From assembly GCA_964547995.1 (NCBI GenBank), contig CAZJRB010000127.1, forward strand, positions 1-20,275: DNA of 20,275 nucleotides, in the 5' to 3' direction. The notes under the pieces are model-generated. The model saw only the letters and a program-made list of their open reading frames with translations. It searched no databases and was not told where the DNA came from. This document shows, in pieces, positions 12,089 to 18,623 of the stretch. Each line of letters begins with the position of its first letter. Position 1 is the stretch's first letter. The position numbers and the translations under genes are program-made. Source of the stretch: CAZJRB01 sp964547995 (GTDB lineage Bacteria; Planctomycetota; Planctomycetia; Pirellulales; Thermoguttaceae).

Positions 12089-13759
12089 CTACTTGACCTG
12101 GAGAATCAAATAAGCATAGGAGAAACTGCTGGTGGGACTCTGGTCGGCGCTACTCCAGATTGCCCCGCACCGCACGCCGGCAAGGTTGGAAATGGCTTGC
12201 GAAGAGGCTCCCACTGCGGGAATGGCCGGTCCGACGACCGTGCCCTGGCCGGGGGTATACCACTGGTACGTTGAGGGCCGGTAGCTCATCCAGCCGCTCC
12301 CCCGTGCGCCGGTGACGAGGACGCCGGGGTACCCTTCCAGCTTGATCGCACACGAGAACGCCTTTCCGCCCGTCCTGCGCCTCACGCGCGCGATGATCGT
12401 GTCGCCGGCGTTGAAAACCCTTGCCACTTTGACCGGCGCCGCGTACCTGCCTGAACCGACCAGCGACCCGTTGATGGCGATATCAAAACGATAATCACAA
12501 GCCGCGACGATGACCCCGTTGCAGGGAAATCGGGGTTTGATAACCGGCTTTATCTTCTTCTGAAGCTCCTCGGCCACTTCGGCAATCTTCTCCACCCTTT
12601 TCTGGGCCTTTACCTTGTGCAGCCCGGTCAATTTCGGCAGGCATCGCTCGTACCAGGCTTTCGCCCGCTCGAGGCACGCGAGTTTCGCTTCGTCGGGCAG
12701 CTCCTCGGCCGCATTGTACCAACTGTCGCCGACCATCACTTGCTTCTGCGGTTCCGTGGGGTTGGTCCGGTCTTGCAGGGCGGCCTGCTTCAGCTTCGTA
12801 TCGCTTCCCTTGGCGAGCATGGGCAACCCCTTGTCCCACTCGTTCTTGTTCGCACACAGGTACGTGCCCACGGTCGTGTTGGCCTCCGGATCGTTGGGGT
12901 TGACCTTGATTGCCTTTAGCGCCGCGGAGACTTTGCCGAAGGCCTTCTGCTTCTGCGCGATGAGTTTTCGCCGTTCGGCAATCTGTTGCGTGTAGTTCTT
13001 GTTGGAAACGCGGCCGGCGAGCGACAAAAGCGACGAAGATATCTTGCCGGCGGCATCGTACTTGTCGGCGGCAATTGCCTCATCGACGACGGGCAACGCC
13101 GACTCAATCACGTTTACCCTCGCCTCGGGCGGGATTTTCGTCTTCAGCGCCGTCGTGGTGATGATAACGCGCATGGCGGTCGTATCGGCCTTGAACCGCT
13201 GGCCGATTTCGTCAATCGCCTGAAGCGCCGCCGGCAGATCGCCCACCGTGGCGGCCAGTTCGCACGCCTTGCGAAGCATGACGTATTGTGTGTTCGGATC
13301 GTTCGTCGTGTCCAGCGCTTCCTTGAGGATGGAGCGAGCCAGTTCGCTGATCTCTTTCGGCTCGGCGGCGGCCAACTTTTTCGATTCCAGCTCGAAGACC
13401 TCGTTTACCAGCGGGAGGATTTTCGTTTGGGCGGCGGAGGAAGGAATGGGAAGCCGCTTGATTTCCTTTGCGGGTGCCGGCTGCACGGCGCCCGGAGTGC
13501 CCGGCTGGGGTTTGTCGCCCGCCTTGTCGATGAGCGACTCGAGTGTGCGGTGCTCGGGGTCCACGTGCGGCTGCGGAACCAGTTCGCCGATCTCCGCCGG
13601 TGGTTTCTCCGGCGATTGTGCCTTTACGGGTTCCGTGCAAGCAAGGATCCATCCCAAGACGAACATGGCCAGCGCGGGCAATACCAGAGAACTCGCCTTG
13701 CACCGGCGGCGGGAACAATGAAAGTGCTTGCAGTAAGAATCAAACATATCTCTCTCCAT
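12089..13759 (-). CDS. Exported/membrane-anchored protein of unknown function, 556 aa
   Basis: The ATG at 13759 is chosen because AGGAGG (13772-13767) lies 7 nt upstream; the frame extends to 13813 without support. A Cys/His-rich basic start is followed by a hydrophobic segment (SLVLPALAMFVLGWILA, about residues 23-39), either a signal peptide or an anchor. The middle (~50-400) is Ala/Lys-rich and helical, like TPR-type repeats. Around residues 290-390 lies a module with NPNDPEANTTVGTYLC, WDKGLPMLAKGSD, and AKAWYERCLPKLTGLHKVK that I recall in other planctomycete secreted proteins. The last ~130 residues (NGSLVGSGRYAAPVKVARVF, then GDTIIARVRRRTGG) resemble a galactose-binding-like beta-sandwich. 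A cell-surface binding role is inferred, not shown. It is separate from the upstream M15 peptidase by 132 bp. Confidence 0.8.
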   Translation of the reverse strand: MERDMFDSYCKHFHCSRRRCKASSLVLPALAMFVLGWILACTEPVKAQSPEKPPAEIGELVPQPHVDPEHRTLESLIDKAGDKPQPGTPGAVQPAPAKEIKRLPIPSSAAQTKILPLVNEVFELESKKLAAAEPKEISELARSILKEALDTTNDPNTQYVMLRKACELAATVGDLPAALQAIDEIGQRFKADTTAMRVIITTTALKTKIPPEARVNVIESALPVVDEAIAADKYDAAGKISSSLLSLAGRVSNKNYTQQIAERRKLIAQKQKAFGKVSAALKAIKVNPNDPEANTTVGTYLCANKNEWDKGLPMLAKGSDTKLKQAALQDRTNPTEPQKQVMVGDSWYNAAEELPDEAKLACLERAKAWYERCLPKLTGLHKVKAQKRVEKIAEVAEELQKKIKPVIKPRFPCNGVIVAACDYRFDIAINGSLVGSGRYAAPVKVARVFNAGDTIIARVRRRTGGKAFSCAIKLEGYPGVLVTGARGSGWMSYRPSTYQWYTPGQGTVVGPAIPAVGASSQAISNLAGVRCGAIWSSADQSPTSSFSYAYLILQVK

Positions 13760-13819
13760 CGGCGGACCTCCTGACCCCTCATGTCCCTGACACGCCTCGA
13801 GTTGCCAAGGCATCTATCG

Positions 13820-13848
13820 AATCTAATCGATCCCTGCCGGGACGGCAA
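13820..13848 (-). promoter_or_regulatory. Candidate promoter of the 556-aa gene
   Basis: On the minus strand TTGCCG (13848-13843) and TAGATT (13825-13820) are 17 bp apart, giving a leader of about 54 nt that includes the AGGAGG ribosome site. Confidence 0.35.
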
Positions 13849-13891
13849 CCCCATCAAAAGAACTATACGAGAACGGCCTCGTTCCCGGAGG

Positions 13892-14524
13892 CTATGTGCC
13901 GTCGACCGACCAGTGCGGCCGATCGGTCGGGTGTTTGATTACGCCATACGTTGCACCGATTGCGTGTAGTTCGACATTGGCGCCGTCGCGTGGTAAGGAA
14001 GTGATTTCCGTGAGCGTGCCGTCACGCTCGCGAATTTGAAGCGGGCCGTCCCACGTGATTGTCATGTCGATGGCCTTTCCGTCGATGTGTGTTGAGGTGA
14101 GCGACGCGGCAAACGCCATGTTGAAGCAGTCGCGGGAAATCATCTCGCGTGCGGCCTGCCGCGAACGCTCTTCGTTGCCGTGGTCCCACTCGATGTCAGG
14201 GCAGGGCAGGGCAGGGGGGTACGGATTTCCGGATTTGGGATTTCGGATTTCGGATTTCGGATTTCGGATTTCGGAAGGTGGTGGGGGAATCTCGGCCGCC
14301 TGAATCTCGCCGTGCGCCAGACGCCACGCGTAGTGCATCAAGTACGCCCGGAGCGGATCGCGACGCGTGCTGTTGATCTTTACCCTTGCTCCCGCTTCGG
14401 AAAGTGCGCTGAGAAACCTTTGCACGCTTTCACGGAACTCCGGCTCCAGGTCGGCCGCCTCGGTGCTGTTGGGCCAGTTTGCCTGGTTTGCATCCCACCA
14501 CGCTTTGCCGCTGAGGTTGCTCAC
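13892..14524 (-). CDS. M15-like (VanY/endolysin-type) zinc peptidase, 210 aa
   Basis: The M15 D,D-carboxypeptidase/endolysin metal signature is visible: STHIDGKAIDM at 144-154 gives His146 and Asp153 (H-x6-D), and RPHWSV at 202-207 gives His204. NSTRRDPLRAYLMH at 51-64 matches the family's conserved Arg region, and YGVIKHP precedes the last His. These enzymes cut peptide bonds in peptidoglycan cross-links or stem peptides. No signal peptide is seen, so it is either released by lysis, like phage endolysins, or exported by an unknown route. Residues ~82-100 contain a repeat insert (SEIRNPK twice) encoded by a DNA heptamer array. The start is GTG at 14524 with GAGGAA upstream, which overlaps the proB stop; coupling to proB is likely. 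Confidence 0.75.
   Translation of the reverse strand: MSNLSGKAWWDANQANWPNSTEAADLEPEFRESVQRFLSALSEAGARVKINSTRRDPLRAYLMHYAWRLAHGEIQAAEIPPPPSEIRNPKSEIRNPKSGNPYPPALPCPDIEWDHGNEERSRQAAREMISRDCFNMAFAASLTSTHIDGKAIDMTITWDGPLQIRERDGTLTEITSLPRDGANVELHAIGATYGVIKHPTDRPHWSVDGT
14223..14272. repeat. GGATTTC heptamer array inside the M15 peptidase gene
   Basis: Seven units of GGATTTC (one ends in G, one extra C after the first) occupy 14223-14272. Because 7 is not a multiple of 3, three DNA units encode seven residues, so the peptidase gains the period SEIRNPK on the minus strand. The array has no stop codon in any minus-strand frame, so changes by three units keep the frame. Confidence 0.9.
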
Positions 14525-14534
14525 GGCGCGTTCC

Positions 14535-15683
14535 TCAACTCTCTCCGCCGCGGGTCACGACGATGTTGTCGCGATGGATCACTTCGTCGTACGGGAATTT
14601 CCCGAGCACCTGAACGATCTGGTCGGTCCGCAGCCCCTTGATCCGCCGGATCGTCTCGGCGGAGTAGTTGGTCAGGCCGCGGGCGAACTCGTTTCCGTCG
14701 GCGTCGTGTACCGAAAGAATGTCGCCTTTGCCGAATTCGCCTTCGGCCGTCACAACGCCGATCGGCAACAGGCTGCGGCCTCCTTGTTCGACGGCACGCT
14801 GCGCGCCGGAATCGACGACGAGCCGTCCGCGGGGTTGCACCGTCAGGCCGATCCAGCGTTTCCGGGCGGCAATCGCCTGGCCCTGAGCGAGGAACAAGGT
14901 GCCTAGCGGCTCGCCATCAATGATCCTTGTCAGGACGTTGGGCACGTGCCCGCCGGCGATGATCACGTTCTCACCGCCGGCGGTCACCAGGCGGGCCGCT
15001 TCAAGTTTGCTGGTCATGCCGCCGGTTCCCATTCCGCCGGCACGGTCCCTGGCCAGGTCGAGAATCGACTGGTCGAGCCGCTTGACCAGGGGAATGATCT
15101 TGCTGTCGGGCGAATTCGGGTCGCCGTCGTACAGCCCTTCCACGTCGGAGAGCAAGACCAGCAGCGGCGCCTGGATCAGGTTGGTCACGATCGCCGCCAG
15201 CCGGTCGTTGTCGCCGAAAGTGGTCTGTAGCTCGTCGACCGCCACGGTATCGTTTTCGTTGATGATCGGGACGGTGCTGAGTTCCAAAAGCGCCAGCAGC
15301 GTGTTTCGGGCGTTGAGATACCGGGTGCGATGGTCGAGGTCCTCGGCCGTCAGCAGGACTTGCGCAGCGTGGTATCCGTGGGTTTCCAGCGAGCGTTCGT
15401 AGGCCTCGACCAGCACGCTTTGGCCGACGGCGGCGACGGCTTGGAGCTGGGCGAGATCGTTGGGCCTGCCCGCCAGCCCCAAACGCCCGATGCCGGCTCC
15501 CACCGCTCCCGAGCTGACCAGCACCACCTTCCGCCCGGCGGTCATCAACCGGTTGAGCTGTTCGGTCAACCGGGCGATCTGTTCATGGTCGAGCCGCCCA
15601 TCGGGCCCCGTCAGAACCCGTGTGCCCATTTTCACGACGATGGTCCCGGCGGTGGCGATTTCCTGGCGCAGCAGATCGGTCAT
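14535..15683 (-). CDS. proB: Glutamate 5-kinase (ProB)
   Basis: Catalyses ATP-dependent phosphorylation of L-glutamate, the first step of proline synthesis, in the cytoplasm. The amino-acid-kinase domain is intact: TIVVKMGTRVLTG near the N-terminus, VLVSSGAVGAG, the glutamate-site block PIINENDTVAVDE with FGDNDRLAA, and GGMTSKLEAARL. A C-terminal PUA domain (GRLVVDSGAQRAV, GDILSVHD, GLTNYSAETIRRIKG) gives the long, E. coli-like form (382 aa versus 367). The ATG at 15683 is preferred to a TTG at 15701, since it starts the protein just before the first strand. No proA is adjacent. The M15 peptidase gene begins 10 bp after the stop. Upstream lies a dense repeat region, not an obvious promoter. 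Confidence 0.96.
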   Translation of the reverse strand: MTDLLRQEIATAGTIVVKMGTRVLTGPDGRLDHEQIARLTEQLNRLMTAGRKVVLVSSGAVGAGIGRLGLAGRPNDLAQLQAVAAVGQSVLVEAYERSLETHGYHAAQVLLTAEDLDHRTRYLNARNTLLALLELSTVPIINENDTVAVDELQTTFGDNDRLAAIVTNLIQAPLLVLLSDVEGLYDGDPNSPDSKIIPLVKRLDQSILDLARDRAGGMGTGGMTSKLEAARLVTAGGENVIIAGGHVPNVLTRIIDGEPLGTLFLAQGQAIAARKRWIGLTVQPRGRLVVDSGAQRAVEQGGRSLLPIGVVTAEGEFGKGDILSVHDADGNEFARGLTNYSAETIRRIKGLRTDQIVQVLGKFPYDEVIHRDNIVVTRGGES

Positions 15684-15721
15684 GGCAGTTTGCGGCTGCA
15701 AGGCAACACGAAGAAACCACT

Positions 15722-15771
15722 AAGGGGCGGGAGACCCGTCCTACAAATGCGACCGTTATTTCTCGAACGGT
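15722..15771. repeat. Hairpin-containing leader region upstream of proB
   Basis: Two short inverted repeats lie here: GGCGGGAGACCCGTCC (imperfect) and ACCGTT/AACGGT (15752-15757 and 15766-15771). I recall similar blocks as dispersed intergenic repeats in planctomycetes, but only this one copy is in the window. It may be part of the proB leader. Confidence 0.35.
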
Positions 15772-15772
15772 G

Positions 15773-15914
15773 CTAGTACCGTACGACAATTAAAACTGTG
15801 GGTGCCATGCCCACGCTTGCCGTGGGCATGTTTGCGGAGGTTGCCCAACATGCCCACGGCGAGCGTGGGCATGGCACCCGACAACCAACAATCTTAATTG
15901 TCACAAGGTACTAG
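15773..15914. repeat. Palindromic MITE-like element 1
   Basis: A 142-bp near-palindrome. Outer ends are CTAGTACC (15773-15780) and GGTACTAG (15907-15914), then GACAATTAA and TTAATTGTC, then long inner arms containing GGGTGCCATGCCCACGC and its complement. Each inner arm carries its own 10-bp hairpin (CATGCCCACG and CGTGGGCATG). No gene is inside. Its right end shares the bases TAG with the next element. Confidence 0.85.
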
Positions 15915-16035
15915 GCTTTGTCCCAAAACCCGTACGACGGGCTTCCAAGCCCGTCGAGAAGTTCCGTTTCGGTGGAGCGACGGGCTTGGAAGCCCGTCGT
16001 ACAACCCGTTCGGACACGTTTTGGGACAAAGCCTA
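15912..16035. repeat. Palindromic MITE-like element 2
   Basis: A 124-bp element bounded by TAGGCTTTGTCCCAAAAC and GTTTTGGGACAAAGCCTA (18-bp perfect inverted ends). Inside are two copies of the CGACGGGCTT/AAGCCCGTCG palindrome in inverted order, the same motif as at 1-55. A CTA/CTAA context at the ends would fit a small target duplication but is itself palindromic, so this is uncertain. Confidence 0.88.
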
Positions 16036-16084
16036 AGTATAGTCGAGTGCCGACAGAAGCGAAAGACCGCGCTGGCAGGGCTTC

Positions 16085-16381
16085 TTAGGGCAAGACCAGC
16101 CGCCTGCCGACGTAAACGCGTGTGGCAGGAACACGGCTGATGTAACCCGGCACGTAGTAATGCCCCGTGTGTACGTGCCAGCCGCGACGCGGCGTCCAGT
16201 GAGGGGTCGTGTGCAATCGATCGTAGTAGATCGTTGGACCATGGTAGATCGGGTAACTGGTGCCATAGTACAAATGGGTACCATACGATTGGGCATTTGC
16301 CTGATCGGCCAGTGTCACGCTCAAACCAAGCACCAAGGTTGCAGCGGCGAGCCCAAACAACAATCTTCGCGAGTTGAACAT
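16085..16381 (-). CDS. Small secreted Tyr/His-rich protein, 98 aa
   Basis: MFNSRRLLFGLAAATLVLGLSVTLADQANAQ is, in overview, a classic signal peptide with cleavage expected near ANA-Q (about residue 30). The mature ~68 residues are rich in Tyr, His, Gly, Pro and Arg (YYGTSYPIYHGPTIYYD, then HWTPRRGWHVHTGHYYVPGY) with no Cys. I know of no defined family; short Tyr/His-rich exported proteins are common in planctomycetes and may be cell-wall or matrix parts. The start is well supported by AAGGAGGAG 8-9 nt upstream. It stands alone on the minus strand, flanked by hairpin elements on both sides and divergent from purF. Confidence 0.82.
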   Translation of the reverse strand: MFNSRRLLFGLAAATLVLGLSVTLADQANAQSYGTHLYYGTSYPIYHGPTIYYDRLHTTPHWTPRRGWHVHTGHYYVPGYISRVPATRVYVGRRLVLP

Positions 16382-16481
16382 CAGTTTTCTCCTCCTTAGG
16401 TTTTCCCGCTATTAGGGGGGCATTGAAATGCCTTCTATCAGACAGATGGGAAAACACCCCACAAAGCCGACGCGGAAAATC

Positions 16482-16615
16482 GAATTTTCTGGAACGAGTG
16501 CTTTGTCAAAGCCAAGAATTGGGGTAGCTACGCTCGCCAAAGCGTGGGATTCCCACGGTCTGGCGACCGTGGCTACCCCAATTTCAAAATCGGACAAAGC
16601 ACCAGTGGGGAATTC
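16482..16615. repeat. Palindromic MITE-like element 3
   Basis: About 134 bp with ends GAATTTTCTGG and (complement of) GGGGAATTC, then GTGCTTTGTC (16498-16507) and GACAAAGCAC (16593-16602), then AATTGGGGTAGC and GCTACCCCAATT. The GCTTTGTC motif is shared with the ends of element 2. The centre has further small hairpins (CGTGGGATTCCCACGG). It lies between the divergent small secreted protein gene and purF, just before the purF promoter candidate. Confidence 0.8.
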
Positions 16616-16624
16616 CAGAGTAGG

Positions 16625-16653
16625 TTGTGGGCGGTGGCCGTCCCCTCTATAAT
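16625..16653 (+). promoter_or_regulatory. Candidate leaderless promoter of purF
   Basis: TTGTGG (16625-16630) and a perfect TATAAT (16648-16653) are spaced by 17 bp. The -10 box ends 7 nt before the ATG at 16661, so transcription would begin at the start codon itself. A GAGG (16654-16657) lies only 3 nt before that ATG, too near to serve as a normal ribosome site. Confidence 0.5.
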
Positions 16654-16660
16654 GAGGTTT

Positions 16661-18232
16661 ATGAGGGAAATCCACGAAGAGTGCGGCGTTGCCGCGATCT
16701 ACCACCTTCCTGGGAGGGTGCCAAGCCCCCTTTGTCCGCGTCAGGGTCCTGAGGAAATCGCCCGCCTGATGCCGCGGATGCTGCTGGATGTGCAGAATCG
16801 CGGCCAGCTCTCCGCCGGTATGACCACCTACGGCCCCGACCGGCGGCAACTGATCGATACCCATAAGGATATCGGTGGCGTCGCCGAGGTCTTCCGGACC
16901 AACCACCGGGCGAAGTTCGAGAGCCTGATGAGGGAATACGCAGGCCGGGCCGCGATCGGGCACGTGCGGTATGCAACCTGTGGGTTTGAAGATCGAAGCT
17001 ACGCCCAGCCGTTCGAACGCCACCATATCAAGAAGCACAAGTGGTTCAGTTTCGCCTTTAACGGCCAGTTGGCCAACTACCAGCAGCTTCGCGACGAACT
17101 TCTCGACGACGACGATAACTATCTCTCGCGGCAGACCGACACCGAGATTCTCATGCACCACCTGTGCTATGCGTTACGTTCGAATCAACAGCCGCCGCTG
17201 ATTGAGGTCTGTGCGGAGTTGGCGGCGAAGATCGACGGCGCATACAGCCTCGTGTTTCTCGATGCGTTGGGGAATATGCTCGTTGCTCGCGACCCGTTGG
17301 GGTTCAAGCCGCTCTGCTATGCGGTCGAAGGTCCGTTGTTCGCTGCGGCAAGCGAGAGTGTGGCGTTGTTGAACCTGGGTTTTGTCCCCGAGAACATCAA
17401 ACCGCTTCCGTCAGGGTACGCGGCGGTGATAACGAATGGGCGGTTGGAGATCGAAAAGTTTGCCCCGAGCCCGCGGCAGGCGCATTGTTTCTTCGAGTGG
17501 GTTTACTTCGCCAATGTGGGCAGCACGCTCGACGGCCGGAGTGTCTACCTCGCCCGAAAGTCGCTCGGCGAGGAGCTTGCCCGGCTCGAAACCGTTGCCA
17601 TCGATGAGCATACGGTTGTCGTGCCGGTTCCCGACACGAGCAAGGCGGCAGCCGACGCGATGGCATACGCCCTCCAAGTGCCTGCCGTCGAGGGGCTGAT
17701 TCGCAACCGCTACAGCGGGCGGACGTTTATCGAAGGGGACAGCGGCCGAAAGCACAAAGCTGAAACCAAGTACACGCCGCTACGCGAAGTCCTGGAGGGC
17801 AAACGCGTGTTGCTGGTCGAGGATTCGATTGTCCGCGGGACGACGTTGAAGGCGCTGTTGGTAAGAATTCGCGAGTTGGGTCAGCCCCGCGAAATCCATG
17901 TCCGCGTGGCCTGCCCGCCGATTACCTCGCCGTGTTTTTATGGGATCGACATGTCGACGGTCGGTGAGTTGTTCGCTCCGCCGTTTCTTGACGAGAGCCC
18001 CTCGCTGGAAGCCGCCGAGGCCCGGATGGCCGAGGATTTGGGGGCCGATTCCTTGCGATACTTGCCCGTCGAGGCAATCTCTCGCGCGATCGGATTCGAT
18101 CCCAACGAGCTGTGCCGGGCGTGCATCGTGGGCGACTATCCGACCGAGGGCGGCCGCAATCTGGCCCGAATCGCACTGCAAAACTATCAAAGCAATGTCG
18201 CTGGTCGAACCTACGAGGCGGAGGTGAGGTAA
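16661..18232 (+). CDS. purF: Amidophosphoribosyltransferase (PurF), Fe-S type
   Basis: Catalyses the first committed purine step: PRPP + glutamine to phosphoribosylamine. With the start at 16661 a 7-residue propeptide (MREIHEE) precedes Cys8 of CGVAAI, the nucleophile of the class-II glutaminase domain; an ATG at 16652 is an alternative. IGHVRYATCG and FNGQLANY complete the glutaminase site. The C-terminal phosphoribosyltransferase domain has the PRPP loop VLLVEDSIVRGTT. Cys276 (CFFEW), Cys425 (PCFYGID), Cys485 and Cys488 (LCRAC) match the four Fe-S ligands of the Bacillus-type enzyme. The usual YFARPDS loop reads YFANVGS. At 523 aa it is slightly longer than usual, in part through an insert after residue 14. 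No other pur gene adjoins. Confidence 0.9.
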   Translation: MREIHEECGVAAIYHLPGRVPSPLCPRQGPEEIARLMPRMLLDVQNRGQLSAGMTTYGPDRRQLIDTHKDIGGVAEVFRTNHRAKFESLMREYAGRAAIGHVRYATCGFEDRSYAQPFERHHIKKHKWFSFAFNGQLANYQQLRDELLDDDDNYLSRQTDTEILMHHLCYALRSNQQPPLIEVCAELAAKIDGAYSLVFLDALGNMLVARDPLGFKPLCYAVEGPLFAAASESVALLNLGFVPENIKPLPSGYAAVITNGRLEIEKFAPSPRQAHCFFEWVYFANVGSTLDGRSVYLARKSLGEELARLETVAIDEHTVVVPVPDTSKAAADAMAYALQVPAVEGLIRNRYSGRTFIEGDSGRKHKAETKYTPLREVLEGKRVLLVEDSIVRGTTLKALLVRIRELGQPREIHVRVACPPITSPCFYGIDMSTVGELFAPPFLDESPSLEAAEARMAEDLGADSLRYLPVEAISRAIGFDPNELCRACIVGDYPTEGGRNLARIALQNYQSNVAGRTYEAEVR

Positions 18233-18242
18233 GGGGCGACCG

Positions 18243-18372
18243 AAGAATAACTTTCCGATTTGGATTGAAAGTAGGGGGCACCCGCCCCCGGCACTTGGCT
18301 CGTTCGGTTATGGGCCGGGGGTCCCTTCCTTTATTTTTTATTTTTGAATCTGGAATCCGGCAAGTTATTTAT
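18243..18372. repeat. Shorter copy of the nested palindromic element
   Basis: Outer motifs AATAACTT (18246-18253) and AAGTTATT (18362-18369) and inner GC-rich arms (AGGGGGCACCCGCCCCCGGC at 18273-18292, GGGCCGGGGGTCCC at 18312-18325) match those of the 237-bp element at 10585-10821, although the spacers differ. It begins shortly after the purF stop and is followed by an AT-rich run, so it could end purF transcription. Confidence 0.65.
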
Positions 18373-18373
18373 C

Positions 18374-18521
18374 GGCTGCCCCGAAGCCGGGGCCTCTGCG
18401 TGGTACATTTTCGACTTACGCTGCCCCCCACAAGCGGGGCACGTGTCCGTGCGGACGCGCAATTTACCTGGACCCCTTATTTTATTCAGGTTATGATATT
18501 GGGTAAGTTGGCCCAGCCTAC
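18374..18521. other. Intergenic stretch with small hairpins, no gene
   Basis: Contains GCCCCGAAGCCGGGGC, GCCCC...GGGGC around 18424-18440, and GTCCGTGCGGAC, followed by an AT-rich run to 18500. These might form a structured leader or terminator, but none has a T-run in place. I see no coding frame, tRNA or known riboswitch. Confidence 0.3.
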
Positions 18522-18549
18522 TTGATTTTCATGCTAGGGTTGGTATGTT
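18522..18549 (+). promoter_or_regulatory. Candidate promoter of the TIGR03000 gene
   Basis: TTGATT (18522-18527) and TATGTT (18544-18549) are 16 bp apart, with TGG directly before the -10 box forming an extended -10 (TGn). The leader would be about 68 nt and contains the GAGGAG ribosome site. Confidence 0.4.
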
Positions 18550-18623
18550 ACCAGGATGCGCATGCTGTGAGTATTGTGACAAAAATCGTAATCCATTTGT
18601 CCCATGAAGTGAGAGGAGCGGAC

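Noticed and set aside
12035..12274. Plus-strand frame with repeated FTIHYP peptide
   Set aside because: It is produced by the heptamer array and runs into the antisense of a real gene.
12986..13774. Plus-strand frame of 262 codons opposite the 556-aa gene
   Set aside because: Arg/Leu/Gly-rich product without motifs; the minus-strand gene has a ribosome site and signal segment.
14223..14272. CRISPR-like direct repeats
   Set aside because: The units are 7 bp without spacers; it is a simple tandem repeat.
15773..16035. Possible structured RNA gene or riboswitch upstream of proB
   Set aside because: The symmetry extends over the complete elements and recurs elsewhere in the window, which fits repeat elements better than a specific riboswitch; no known aptamer pattern is seen.
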